Under the pieces are notes generated by a model, which was given only the letters and a program-made list of their open reading frames with translations, made no database searches and was not told where the DNA came from. Positions 31,987-42,135 of a stretch of DNA of 64,000 nt are shown here, piece by piece. Within the stretch, counting starts at the first letter, position 1. The number at the start of each line of letters is the position of its first letter. The stretch is taken from positions 4,278,001-4,342,000 of the forward strand of contig NC_079238.1 of the NCBI RefSeq assembly GCF_027921745.1, in the 5' to 3' direction. The position numbers and the translations under genes were made by a program. The stretch is from Schizosaccharomyces osmophilus (taxonomy: Eukaryota > Ascomycota > Schizosaccharomycetes > Schizosaccharomycetales > Schizosaccharomycetaceae).

Positions 31987-33152
31987 TTACTTTTTGACAA
32001 TTGTAACAACATCTTCGTCCAACAAAACATGGGCAAGACCAACACGCATACCGGGATAAGGAACGCTCTTACCCCAGACGTAGGCATGCTTGAATTGACT
32101 TTTGATACTGGAGTGAATGTTATTACAGAAATCTTCGACACTAGAGTGACCGGAGCGAAGAATGACAGGCTCAGAGTAGTCAGGATTAAGACCCCTTGGA
32201 CGGGTGTAAATACGAACCAAGCTTAAGTAATCCCACATTGTAGTCTTAAGTTCGTTAATGTTCCAACCCTTATGACCGCAAATAGGAACAGCATTGGGGA
32301 TACGATCAATCAAGTCTAATTCTTCCAAAGAGATTTCATCGATCTTGTTAAGGATGTAAAGAGCTGGAATATAAACACGATTTCCTTCTAAAACGTCAAT
32401 CAAGTCATCAATTGTAGCATCGCAGCGGAAGGCAATGTCAGCAGAGTTGACACGATATTCACTGCACACAGCACGGATTTCGTCCAAGTCAATGTGGTTA
32501 AGAGGTACGGTGTTGGTAATGTTGACACCACCACGTTCCTTCTTTTTAAAGACAATGTTCGGGGGATCCTTGTTTAAGCGAATGCCAAACCCTTCTAATT
32601 CTTCCTCAATAACACGTTTATGAGACATAGGCTTCAAAACATCCAAAACGATAAAGATAAGGTTGCATGTACGAGCAACTGTAATAACTTGCTTACCACG
32701 ACCACGGCCATCCTTGGCACCCTCAATAATACCAGGCAAGTCAAGAATTTGAATTTTAGCACCGTTGTATTGCATAACACCAGGGACGGTTGTCAGCGTA
32801 GTAAACTCATATTCTGCAGCCTCACTACGAGTACCAGTCAACTGGTTCATCAAAGTACTTTTACCAACGGAGGGAAATCCAATGAAACCGACGGTACCAA
32901 TACCAGTACGAGAGACATCGAAACCGACTACAACAGTTAGTTTCATGAAAAAGAAAGTAAAATTAAACAGTATAAGCTAAAATACATACCACCACCGCCA
33001 CCACCGCCGCTACCGGACGGTGTGATAAGTTCGCGCTTTAGTTTTGCAAGTTTGGCTTTGAGGCCACCCAAATGCTTAGACGTAGCTTTGTTTTTTTGGG
33101 TCTTGCTCATCTCATCTTCGATGTCCTTGATCCTTTGAGCTGTGGTCGACAT
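31987..33152 (-). CDS. rbg1: developmentally regulated GTP-binding protein Rbg1 (DRG1 orthologue)
   Basis: Two exons, 33152-32990 and 32927-31987, giving 367 aa. Rbg1/DRG1 is an OBG-type translational GTPase that binds ribosomes with a DFRP partner (Tma46 type) and relieves stalls. The N-terminal helix is rich in Lys ([15 protein letters not shown]) and runs into a poly-Gly stretch at the splice site. G1 is GFPSVGKST (about 71-79), G3 DLPGIIEGA and G4 NKID, with the S5D2L insert between them. The C-terminal TGS domain spans [17 protein letters not shown] to [10 protein letters not shown]. The donor is GTATGT. Codon bias suggests good expression. Confidence 0.96.
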
Positions 33153-34022
33153 TTTGGGTTACCTTCCAAGATGCGATATTGGAAATTGTCAGAATCAAAA
33201 AAAAAGACTTTTTGCCTACGTAAGGGAAAGACCGGCTTTTCCGCGGTTCATATTATCATATAATCGAGGTTCCCGCGGTTCTTGTGGCGTATAAAAACAC
33301 TGCGCTATAGGTTGTTCGGAAATGCGTTATATTCTCGTATCCCGATTTACCAACGTTTTTTTGTTTCTCCGTAAGTGGACTCCTATGTGCTTTTTCTTAC
33401 TATATTTTTGTATACTGGAAGGATATGAATTTTCATCTTCTTGCATCAATTTTTTCAATAGCTTCATATATGAATAAATAGTATATTGACAAACTCATAG
33501 AGGACTTGGAATTACTTCTGTATCGTCAAGTCATCATAGGCAGCAACTGAATAAACAAATTCCAAAAGTAAGGGCAACCAAAGAAACCGTCATTAACAAA
33601 CAGGAAGGCTTTAACTTTTTTTAAAAAGGTCTGGTTAAAGAAAGTAGTCGTGTTTGTTTGAAAGTCTTGAGATGAGTATGAGACGTATGTCTTTTGCCTT
33701 GGTAGTCGCTAGTCTTGCAATGGCGAGCATTTCTGCTTCCCAATCCGACTTCAAAGCAAAGTTTTAGAAAAGAAAGAACAAATTAAAAAACACGGATGAC
33801 AGTCATTCTCTCACATAGACTGCAAGGACCTTGGAATTGCAAAAACAAAAATGTATCGTTTATAAGGAAATAGGATGAAGCAGACAAAGTCATAACAAAA
33901 TTTATTAAAAACAAAACGTTAAAAAGGAAAAATTAATGATAGTCGGTTCCGATTCGTTACAATCGTAGGCAAATAAGATTACAGAACAAAATAAATTCGA
34001 GACTCATCAAGCAGTGAAAGTT
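33153..34022. other. intergenic with a short secreted-peptide-like frame
   Basis: About 870 bp upstream of rbg1. TATAAAAA lies at about 33289-33296, pointing right. A 31-codon frame with a signal-peptide-like sequence is listed separately. Nothing else is supported. Confidence 0.4.
33672..33767 (+). CDS. candidate short secreted peptide, 31 aa
   Basis: I do not recognise this frame. Translation gives MSMRRMSFALVVASLAMASI then SASQSDFKAKF and a stop. The first ~23 residues look like a classic signal peptide: a basic start, a hydrophobic core, and an A-x-A-like cleavage site. Only about 8 residues remain after it. An upstream TATA-like box lies 380 bp away. It could be a real micropeptide, the first exon of something I cannot trace, or chance. 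A GTATGT inside the frame could also serve as a donor. Confidence 0.25.
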   Translation: MSMRRMSFALVVASLAMASISASQSDFKAKF

Positions 34023-34904
34023 TTAAAACAGAAAAGGAATCACTGCAAGGCGGTCTTCAGGGTAACGCGAGAAATGGGAACGATACCAAGAATGGATTCG
34101 ATAGGCGCGTGGGAGCATTAAGAGGATCTCGGCCAAAAAGAACCACCAGATGGGTTCTGCTTGCATACCAGCGGCCAAGTAGCAGCCAAACCACTCGATC
34201 CATTCACAAAAATAGTTGGGACAAGAGACATAGGTGAATAGACCACCGTAAGGAATCTTGTAATGAGATTGAAAGGAAGAAACAACCTCCTCCTCATTAG
34301 AATGAGATGGCAGGATAGTCGAAGACGAAGAATTGGTTTGCTGAGCTTTAGAAAGTGGGCGTCGCCGAAGGTCATAAAGTATATTGTCATGATATATGTT
34401 GCCAATCCAGCCGAAAAACCATAAGCATCCACCTACAATGAACCAAGGCAAAGAAATTGGGTGATGTTGTACGGTGGCCTGAAGCAAGTATAAACCAATG
34501 GACATTCCGTTTAGAAAGTTGAATAAAATGGCAGAAACGAATACAGTCCAATGCATAGGTGAAACGTGAGGAGCAAAGATAAGCGGACTCACAATAGCAC
34601 GATTGGCATAATGAATCAAAAACATAAATGCTAATACTTTACGAAATGGGTCCAAGTCATGCAAGGATAGATCCCCTACAAACCCAGGAGCCAGAGAGTG
34701 GTTTCTCTGTTGTAATGCATAGAGAAAAGTAACGGGAGCTACTAATTCCATAAGTATCCAACCAAGACGGCCTGGCACATAGCCTTTAGAGAACCATAGT
34801 GTTGGTTGAGCTAGTTTTCCATGAGGAGCATTTACAAAGAGCACAAATGGAAACACACCCACAACATATGTCTGAAATAAATTTAAATAATCGCTATACA
34901 ACAT
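34023..34904 (-). CDS. steroid 5-alpha-reductase-like membrane protein
   Basis: A 293-aa intronless multi-pass protein with the 3-oxo-5-alpha-steroid 4-dehydrogenase C-terminal domain. There are about six to seven hydrophobic segments. The C-terminal signature is intact: IPYGGLFTYVSCPNYFCEWIEW, then a hydrophobic segment and RAYRIHSWYRSHFSRYPEDR. Residues of the NADPH site (Asn-Tyr, Glu-Trp, and the His/Tyr near the C-terminus) are present. The N-terminal part (LVAPVTFLYAL, LIHYANRAIVSPLIF) fits the same family. The substrate is unknown. Family members reduce steroids, polyprenols or enoyl-CoA in the ER. It diverges from met26. Confidence 0.85.
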   Translation of the reverse strand: MLYSDYLNLFQTYVVGVFPFVLFVNAPHGKLAQPTLWFSKGYVPGRLGWILMELVAPVTFLYALQQRNHSLAPGFVGDLSLHDLDPFRKVLAFMFLIHYANRAIVSPLIFAPHVSPMHWTVFVSAILFNFLNGMSIGLYLLQATVQHHPISLPWFIVGGCLWFFGWIGNIYHDNILYDLRRRPLSKAQQTNSSSSTILPSHSNEEEVVSSFQSHYKIPYGGLFTYVSCPNYFCEWIEWFGCYLAAGMQAEPIWWFFLAEILLMLPRAYRIHSWYRSHFSRYPEDRLAVIPFLF

Positions 34905-35386
34905 TTGACACCTTTATGAATGACTTGCTTTTCTTTCTATCTTAATTGACTTAAATAATCACGCATGCTTTGAAAATTGCTGCACCTGTATGCAGTCGAA
35001 TGTACTTTCAATTTGATCAAACTCACACCATAGCAAGATGAATTTTTGATATAGTAAATCTGATCCAATCCTTTCTTCTTTCGATAATGGAAGTGACTGG
35101 CTTTTATAGCGGTAGTGATTGTGGGGGCTGGGGCTTTCGGGCGTATATAAATAGAAACCAGCCCGAACATACTTGCCTTGCACGACACGCATCAAAGGTA
35201 AAGCAAATTCTCTTCGTTCCCTCAGGAAGAAGTTTCTTTTCCTTACTTATTCTTTTCTTTCCTAATATTATATTTTTTCTCGAAAAAAATATACCCAAAA
35301 TACCTCATATTTAGATTAGTGATCTGTTAGAGTCATTAATCGTTTCATACATTTAGTTCCAAATACTATCCACATAGATATTCAGT
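34905..35386. promoter_or_regulatory. divergent promoter region, reductase-like gene / met26, with met26 TATA box
   Basis: A 480-bp shared upstream region. TATATAAATA at 35144-35153 points to met26, about 234 bp before its ATG, and fits a highly expressed gene. A 5' leader rich in T follows. Confidence 0.6.
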
Positions 35387-37684
35387 ATGGTTCAATCTGC
35401 TGTCTTGGGTTTCCCCCGTATCGGTAAAAACCGTGAATTAAAAAAGGCTACTGAAGCTTACTGGAGCGGTAAGATTTCCGCCGATGAGTTGAATACTGCC
35501 GCTAAGAACTTGCGTTTGGAGCATTGGAAGCTTCAAAAGGATCAAGGTGTAGACATTGTTCCTTCTAATGACTTCTCTTTCTATGATCAAATTATGGATC
35601 ACTCCTTCACTTTTAACGCTATTCCCGAACGTTATCTCAAATATGATTTGACTCCTTTGGATACCTATTTCGCTATGGGTCGTGGTATGCAACGTCCTGC
35701 TGCCGATGGCAAGCCAGCTGTCGATGTTCCTTCTCAAGAAATGGTCAAGTGGTTTGATTCCAACTATCACTTCTTGAGACCCGAAGTTTCTGACAAGACT
35801 GAGTTCAAGTTGAACTCTACGAAGGCTGTCGATGAGTTCCTCGAGGCTAAGCAAGCTAACATTCAAACCCGTCCCGTCTTGTTGGGCCCTGTCACTTTCT
35901 TGTACCTTGCAAAGGCTACCAAGGAATCCTCTGTCAAGCCCATTGACCTTTTGCCCAAGCTTGCTTCTGCTTACGTTGAACTTTTGAAGAAGCTTGTTGA
36001 AGCCGGTGCCGAATCCGTTCAAATCGATGAGCCCATTCTCGCTCTCGATTTGCCCAAGGAGGTTCTCGACAGCTACAAGTCCACCTACGAAACCCTTGCT
36101 CAAGCCGGTGCTAAGCTCATCTTGACTACCTACTTTGGTCCTTTGAAGCAAAACATTGAAATCTTGAAGGGCCTTCCTGTTGCTGGTATCCACATCGATG
36201 TTTGCCGTGCTCCTGAGAATTTGGACGATACTCTTTCTATTCTTAGTGACAAGCAAGTTCTTTCTGTCGGTATTGTCTCTGGCCGTAACATTTGGAAGAC
36301 TGATTTCCAAAAGGCCGTTGCCGTTATCGAAAAGGCTATTGCTGCCGTTGGCAGCGAGCGCGTTATCGTCGCTTCTTCTTCTAGCATTCTCCATATCCCT
36401 CACTCCCTTTCTGGTGAAGACCAGTTGAAGCCTGAAATCAAGCGCTGGTTCGCTTTTGCCGTCGAGAAGTGTGCTGAATTAGCCATCTTGACCAAGGCTG
36501 TTAATGAGGGTCCTGCTTCCGTTCGTAAAGAACTTGAAGCTAATGCTGCTGATGCTAAGGCTCGTGCTGAGTCCCCCATCACCAACGTTAAGGCTGTTCG
36601 TGACCGCCAAGCTGCTGTCACCCCTGAAATGCACACCCGTGCTACTCCCTTCGAAAAACGTTACTCCCTTCAGCAAGAATCTCTTAAACTCCCTCAATTC
36701 CCTACTACTACCATTGGTTCTTTCCCTCAAACTAAGGAGATTCGTGTTACCAGAAACAAGTTCGTTAAGGGTTTGATTTCTGCTGAAGAATATGACGCTT
36801 TCATTCGCAATGAAATTACTGACGTTGTCAAGTTCCAAGAGAACATTGGTCTTGATGTCTTGGTCCATGGTGAGCCCGAACGTAACGATATGGTTCAATA
36901 CTTTGGTGAAAAGATGGAAGGCTTTGTTTTCACTGTTAACGGTTGGGTGCAATCTTACGGATCTCGTTGTGTCCGTCCCCCTATCATTGTTGGTGATGTT
37001 TCCCGTCCCGGTCCCATGACTGTCAAGGAGTCTGCTTTTGCTCAATCCGTCACCTCCAAGCCAATGAAGGGTATGCTTACCGCTCCCATCACCATTTTGA
37101 GATGGTCCTTCCCTCGTGATGATGTTGAAGAATCTATTCAAGCTCAACAAATCGCCCTCGGGTTAAGAGATGAAGTTTTGGACCTTGAAAAGGCTGGCGT
37201 TCGTGTCATCCAGTGTGATGAACCCGCTTTGCGTGAGGGTCTTCCTCTCCGCCGTGCCGACTGGGCTCAGTATGTCGACTATGCTGTCAAGGCTTTCCGT
37301 TTGGCTACTGGTGGAGTTAAGGATGACACTCAAATTCACTCTCATTTCTGTTACTCTGACTTTAATGACATTTTTGATGCTATTCAAGGATTGGATGCTG
37401 ACGTTGTATCCATTGAAAACTCCAAGTCTGATATGAAGTTGATGTCTGTCCTTAGCAACTACAAGTCTTGTATTGGACCTGGTCTTTTTGACATTCACTC
37501 TCCTCGTGTTCCTCCTGTTGAGGAATTCAAGGAACGTATTGATGCTCTTATTAAGTCCGTTCCTAAAAACCGTCTTTGGATCAACCCTGACTGTGGTTTG
37601 AAGACTCGCGGCTGGCCCGAGACCACTGCTGACTTGGAAAACATGATTGTGGCTACCCGAATTGCTCGCAATGAGAATGCTTAA
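35387..37684 (+). CDS. met26: cobalamin-independent methionine synthase (homocysteine methyltransferase)
   Basis: A 765-aa MetE-type enzyme that transfers methyl from 5-methyltetrahydrofolate (polyglutamate) to homocysteine in the cytosol. The N-terminal half starts VLGFPRIGKNRELKKATEAYW. The C-terminal catalytic half starts near LPQFPTTTIGSFPQT. Zinc-ligand motifs are IHSHFCYSDFNDI and NPDCGLKTRGW, and DIHSPRVPP is also conserved. Intronless, with very strong codon bias (C-ending codons, AAG, GGT), so it is probably abundant. It is the methionine-synthesis gene in the block. Confidence 0.98.
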   Translation: MVQSAVLGFPRIGKNRELKKATEAYWSGKISADELNTAAKNLRLEHWKLQKDQGVDIVPSNDFSFYDQIMDHSFTFNAIPERYLKYDLTPLDTYFAMGRGMQRPAADGKPAVDVPSQEMVKWFDSNYHFLRPEVSDKTEFKLNSTKAVDEFLEAKQANIQTRPVLLGPVTFLYLAKATKESSVKPIDLLPKLASAYVELLKKLVEAGAESVQIDEPILALDLPKEVLDSYKSTYETLAQAGAKLILTTYFGPLKQNIEILKGLPVAGIHIDVCRAPENLDDTLSILSDKQVLSVGIVSGRNIWKTDFQKAVAVIEKAIAAVGSERVIVASSSSILHIPHSLSGEDQLKPEIKRWFAFAVEKCAELAILTKAVNEGPASVRKELEANAADAKARAESPITNVKAVRDRQAAVTPEMHTRATPFEKRYSLQQESLKLPQFPTTTIGSFPQTKEIRVTRNKFVKGLISAEEYDAFIRNEITDVVKFQENIGLDVLVHGEPERNDMVQYFGEKMEGFVFTVNGWVQSYGSRCVRPPIIVGDVSRPGPMTVKESAFAQSVTSKPMKGMLTAPITILRWSFPRDDVEESIQAQQIALGLRDEVLDLEKAGVRVIQCDEPALREGLPLRRADWAQYVDYAVKAFRLATGGVKDDTQIHSHFCYSDFNDIFDAIQGLDADVVSIENSKSDMKLMSVLSNYKSCIGPGLFDIHSPRVPPVEEFKERIDALIKSVPKNRLWINPDCGLKTRGWPETTADLENMIVATRIARNENA

Positions 37685-37830
37685 GGTTAGCAGAATGGTG
37701 TTAACATTCAAGTAGGCATGGTAATGTATACTTAATAAGGAATGAAAAAAGAAAATAAAGGTTGGTTGTTAACCTTCAACATGGTTAACCGGTAATGAAA
37801 CGATTTACGCTACGATAATGTTTCTAAAAC

Positions 37831-37887
37831 CGCATAGCTGTTTTCTCATCAACTGAGGGTAACAAGTTGATAAATTTTTGCTATGCG
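37831..37887 (+). other. nested inverted repeat (possible RNA stem) downstream of met26
   Basis: The outer arms CGCATAGC (37831-37838) and GCTATGCG (37880-37887) are exact complements. The inner arms ATCAAC (37848-37853) and GTTGAT (37866-37871) are also exact. It could fold as a two-part stem in the met26 3' region or in a separate short RNA. Confidence 0.4.
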
Positions 37888-39657
37888 TTGGCATCTTTTG
37901 TCTAATTCTTTTTAATAATAGATTAAGAAATTGCATTGTTCTTTCTACAGTTAATTACTAAGTGTCAAGGTAGAAGGAGTAGAGAAGTTGGTCGAAAAAA
38001 AAAAATTTCTGGTTAGTACTGGTATTGACTGTATGTAGGTCATTAATATTCTGACAGTAAAAGTGTTTAGCTGTAACCCTAGCTTATGAACCATTTTTTT
38101 TATATTGAATTGACTGTTTAAAAACATTGGTATGAAAGAAAAGCAGTATAAATTATTAGACATGAGCTAAAATTGGAAAAGAGAGATTTGGCGGGTATTT
38201 AATGCATATCTATTTAAGCTTTTTATGTTTGATCACTTTTGAATTCCTTTTTCGTTTTTTTCATCGGCGGGTGCGAATAAAAAACGACGTATAATAGCAA
38301 AAAAATAAGATTCCAAGATTAATCGCTTTTCCAATTATTAGTATTTCTTTACCAGTAAGACGGAAACTATACTTATAAATTCCTGGTATGGGAAGTTTCA
38401 GTGCATGTCAATGCTTCTTTTATTTATCTATCTACTAGCATGTGAAATGTAAGAGCCTTAGCGCTGACTAGAATGCTTCATTGTTTTATGTTTCGATGAG
38501 AGAAGACACTTTTTTTTTTCCTATGAACTTATTAAGAGACGTTGTATTCTTCTATGTATTACTTTTTTTGATACTTTTTTAGGTGCTTGGTAGGTAAAAC
38601 TGTCTGAAGTCGAGGATAAAGGCTAATGCTTGTTCGATGAAAACTCGGTTTTATCTGACAAAAATTGGTTCTTTCACCTGAAAAAAGTGAGATAGAAGCA
38701 AGCATATAAGATATATGGATGGATCAAATAGTCCTGAACATTTACGAAACAGACGATATAGTCTGCTTTCAACGGACAAATAACACGATAGTATGATAGA
38801 ATGATATTTCGCTTTATTATTTCTTGTTTACTGTCACAGGACGAATCTCACTTGTTATGAGAATAAGTATTCAGTGGAAAAGATGTAAGTAATAACAATT
38901 CATAAAATTGTATGTTTGACTTTTAAATTGGATACTTTTGTACTATAGAAGAATAGTAACAGCTTCCAGGGATCTGATTCACTAAGTAAGTTGTATGAAC
39001 AATTTTATTTAGCTAGATCAGTCAAATCTTCCAATCTGAAGATTTGAGCTTTCCATTAGAGGTATATATATCTTTCTAGGATTAGTCAGTTTCTATATAA
39101 CCTTAGTTCTAGATTTATAAAATTTTCAATCGCAAAAATGAACATTTAGTTTTGTAATAACGTATTTGATAATACAATACATTTATTGTATCAAGATATT
39201 AGTAATATCGTATACCGGTTATGACATTTACAAGATGTGCACTTTGACATTCTAAAGAGTTAGTAAATGAAAATTATTTGGTTACAAGAGGGTTTCTATA
39301 TTTGTTACGAGAGGATTTAACTTGCTTTTTATAAAGGACTTTCTCCACCAAATCTCTATTGTCATTATTCAGGTAAACTAGTTCAACGGTAGAATATGTA
39401 GTAGAAGCATCAAGTGAATCGTATACGCAAACGAAAAATTCACACAGAAGAGTTTTATAACTCGTCAAGTAAACTTATTTGCAACTATAAATTATTCTGT
39501 TATAAATTTATGAAAAATCTCCACAATACCATGTTTACGACTTTGTCATGACTAGAGTAGAATACAAAGAACATTGTTACTTAATTGATCTCTTTAGGAT
39601 GATTATCGATGGAAAACTGCTATATATCTATCGCTTGCAGGTACCCGTAGACCCTGA

Positions 39658-39665
39658 TATATAAG
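39658..39665 (+). promoter_or_regulatory. thi9 TATA box
   Basis: TATATAAG lies 237 bp upstream of the thi9 ATG. S. pombe thi9 is known to be repressed by thiamine. I cannot point to the responsive element here. Confidence 0.5.
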
Positions 39666-39894
39666 AAACCGTTCAAATGACTTAAATATCGTTTATAAAC
39701 AATTCAATTCATTTATTGGCGTTTTTCCTTTTGCAGGCGCCATTTTTCTCATAATTAGCACCTTTGATTGTTGCTGTAGCGCTTTGTTTCAAAAGATCAA
39801 TCTCGTAAAGAGTCTGTACCAAAAAAAAGAAAAAAAGTTGCGAAATCTTCTTTTTATTGAATTCTAGCTTTGTTATTACGTGGAATTCCCGGTC

Positions 39895-41673
39895 ATGTCG
39901 AGCGTTGCAAAGGCTGAAGAGCCTATAGATGGAGATTTGAATGTTCAGCAAAGATCGAATACTCCGAACTCTAGCATTTTCTCAAACGAAAATCAAAATC
40001 AAAATGAAAAAGTAAAAGTGATTCATGAAACAAATGTTGGTAAACATGAACAGGCAGATGGGTTTTCCTCGGATGCCGACAGCGACGAGGCATTGATAAG
40101 AAGTATGGGTTATAAGCCAGTACTTCACCGGACCTTCAGGTTTTTTGAGAGCTTTGCCGCTAGTTTTGCTGCCATGGATGTTGTCAGTGGAGTTCGTCTT
40201 ACATTCAGTTACGGTGTCACATTTGGTGGACCAGCTGCATACTGGGTAAGTATGCTGGTTACGGGCGTGTGCTCTACAATTACCGCGGCCTCTTTAGCTG
40301 AATTTTGTTCTGCCCTACCTACATCTGGATCAGTCTATCTTTGGGCCGCTGAGGCAGGGGGACCCCAACTTGGACGATTTTTCAGCTTTTTGGTTGCTTG
40401 GTGGTCGACGACTGCGTGGACAACATTCGTTGCCTCAACTTCACAGTCTTGTGTAAACTTTATTTTTGGCGAAGTTAGCGCTTTCGGAGGCAGTTGGTCG
40501 ACCGATGACTCCAACGTGAAATTTCGTGCAGTCCAATGGATAATTGCTGAAGTTGTTTTGGCATTGGTAATTCTTCTTAACCAGGTTCCGCCACGTTACT
40601 ACAAGTGGATCTTTAAAATCTCTATGGCCCTCATTTTTATTGATTATATTCTAAATTTGATTTGGCTTCCCATCGCTACCTCTAAAAAAAGCCACGGATT
40701 CCAATCTGCCAAGTGGGTATTTACAGAAACAATATACGATCAAGCCGGCTATAGCAAAGAAGTTTATGATACAAATGGAAATATCGACACGAACTTGTCC
40801 AAGTTGGTTCCCAAAGGCTGGCAATGGTGTCTTGCTTATTTTGCATCCGCTGGTGTCATCGTCGGTTACGATGCTTCAGGGCACATCGCTGAAGAAACCA
40901 AAGATGCTTCAAATAAAGCTGCTCGAGGAATCTTCTTTTCCGCTCTTACATCTTCCATTGTCGCTTTTAGTCTTACCATCCTCTTTTTGTTCTGCTGCCC
41001 TCCATTGGATACTTTTAACAACATTATGTACAGTACTGCTTCGCCTCAACCATTTGTCAGCTTTTATTCCTATGTGTTGGGACGTGGTGGTCATGTCGTT
41101 ATGAATGTGATTATTATCTTAGAATTATTTTTAAATGCCGTGATTGGTGTCCTGGCTTGCAGCCGTTTGGTTTTCGGCGTCGCTCGGGATGGTGTCTTGC
41201 CTTTCTCGGGTTGGATCAGTCAGGTTAGTAAAGGGGGACAACCAAAGAATGCTATTACTGTAATTTTTATTGTTTCTGCTTTACTCCTTTGTACCATATT
41301 GCCCAGTTCTGTTGCCTTTTCTTCCCTTGTTTCCGCGGCCGGTGCGCCCAGCTTTGCTTGCTATGCACTTCTTGCTTTTGGCCGTTTGTTCATTACCCGT
41401 GATAAATTCCCAAAAGGTAAGTGGTCTTTGGGAGTCTTTAGCAAACCTTGTATGGTGGTTTCACTTCTTTACAACTCGTTTGTATTTATTGTCAACATTT
41501 CCCCTTATTCTTACCCTGTCACTGGTTCCGACTTCAATTATGCCATTGTCATCACTGGAGCTGTCTCTATATTTGCAGTTATATGTACTTTAGTGATTCC
41601 GCGTTCTCGATGGCTTGCTAATCGCTATCGATATGATCAAAGTATTTCTTCTACCGACAAGAGTGAAAAATGA
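39895..41673 (+). CDS. thi9: thiamine transporter Thi9 (APC-family permease)
   Basis: A 592-aa plasma-membrane permease of the amino acid/choline transporter (APC) superfamily with about 12 membrane segments. The order match to S. pombe SPAC9.10, known as the thiamine transporter Thi9, sets the name. The N-terminal ~80 residues are hydrophilic, with Ser/Asp clusters (FSSDADSDEAL). TM1 begins near FRFFESFAASFAAMDVVSGV. The family signature FCSALPTSGSVYLWAAEAGGP and the loop GYDASGHIAEETKDAS are intact. The first in-frame ATG is at 39895. The 15 bases of open frame before it have no ATG. By family alone, choline or amino-acid transport would be an alternative. Confidence 0.9.
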   Translation: MSSVAKAEEPIDGDLNVQQRSNTPNSSIFSNENQNQNEKVKVIHETNVGKHEQADGFSSDADSDEALIRSMGYKPVLHRTFRFFESFAASFAAMDVVSGVRLTFSYGVTFGGPAAYWVSMLVTGVCSTITAASLAEFCSALPTSGSVYLWAAEAGGPQLGRFFSFLVAWWSTTAWTTFVASTSQSCVNFIFGEVSAFGGSWSTDDSNVKFRAVQWIIAEVVLALVILLNQVPPRYYKWIFKISMALIFIDYILNLIWLPIATSKKSHGFQSAKWVFTETIYDQAGYSKEVYDTNGNIDTNLSKLVPKGWQWCLAYFASAGVIVGYDASGHIAEETKDASNKAARGIFFSALTSSIVAFSLTILFLFCCPPLDTFNNIMYSTASPQPFVSFYSYVLGRGGHVVMNVIIILELFLNAVIGVLACSRLVFGVARDGVLPFSGWISQVSKGGQPKNAITVIFIVSALLLCTILPSSVAFSSLVSAAGAPSFACYALLAFGRLFITRDKFPKGKWSLGVFSKPCMVVSLLYNSFVFIVNISPYSYPVTGSDFNYAIVITGAVSIFAVICTLVIPRSRWLANRYRYDQSISSTDKSEK

Positions 41674-42054
41674 TTGCTTACGTTCGCAAGTGAATGCAAA
41701 ATTTATACCAACATGTAATTCGTCTTTTCTTATATTTCCTGTGGTATCCAAATGAAGCATCAGCCCGAAGGTTTGCGGATTTTGTTTGATATTGAAACAG
41801 TGTTTTTCTAGTTTTTCTTTTCTTTTTTTGTGCTCATGGATGAGCAATAAAAGCCTTTTTTGGGGATTGCTAATTGTTTTGTTTTAATAAAAATTGGTTT
41901 ATTGATATGAGGTATTGGGAACAGTATTGATGGAGGCATAGAACCAGGAGTGTTGAAGAAGTAAACTTTTGTAAGCATACATTCCTTCAGCACGAGAAGC
42001 AGCACTTTGTTTTATGACTCAGAAAGCTAAACTAAATAGAAAAAAAAATTTAAC
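41674..42054. other. intergenic, thi9 3' region
   Basis: About 380 bp. No gene is seen. Confidence 0.4.
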
Positions 42055-42135
42055 TGCTTCTGGTGAGGCTCGAACTCACGACCTTCCCCTTTCATCTTAT
42101 GAGAGGGACGCTACCACCAACTGAGCTACAGAAGC
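42055..42135 (-). tRNA. tRNA-Met (anticodon CAT) with a short intron
   Basis: An 81-nt minus-strand gene with fully paired acceptor stem GCTTCTG/CAGAAGC. The anticodon stem is TCCCT/AGGGG around CTCATA, with about 6 extra bases (AGATGA) after position 37 that I read as an intron. The T arm is GTGAG-TTCGAGC-CTCAC. Elongator type is inferred from the acceptor and T-loop sequence. Confidence 0.9.

Larger units (their letters stand above)
37685..39894. other. 2.2-kb AT-rich intergenic region, met26 to thi9
   Basis: The longest gap between recognised genes. It starts with inverted repeats just behind met26 (GGTTAACC motifs at 37775-37793, and a nested stem at 37831-37887). It continues as AT-rich sequence without long frames and ends in the thi9 promoter with TATATAAG at 39658-39665. 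Fission-yeast replication origins are AT-rich intergenic stretches of this kind, but nothing here proves one. Confidence 0.5.

Noticed and set aside
35438-37711. Long antisense frames across met26 (321, 223 and 182 codons)
   Set aside because: Strong codon bias of met26 leaves the opposite strand open. The products show no family features.
39274-39468. 64-codon minus-strand frame between met26 and thi9
   Set aside because: It lies in AT-rich DNA without a recognisable product.
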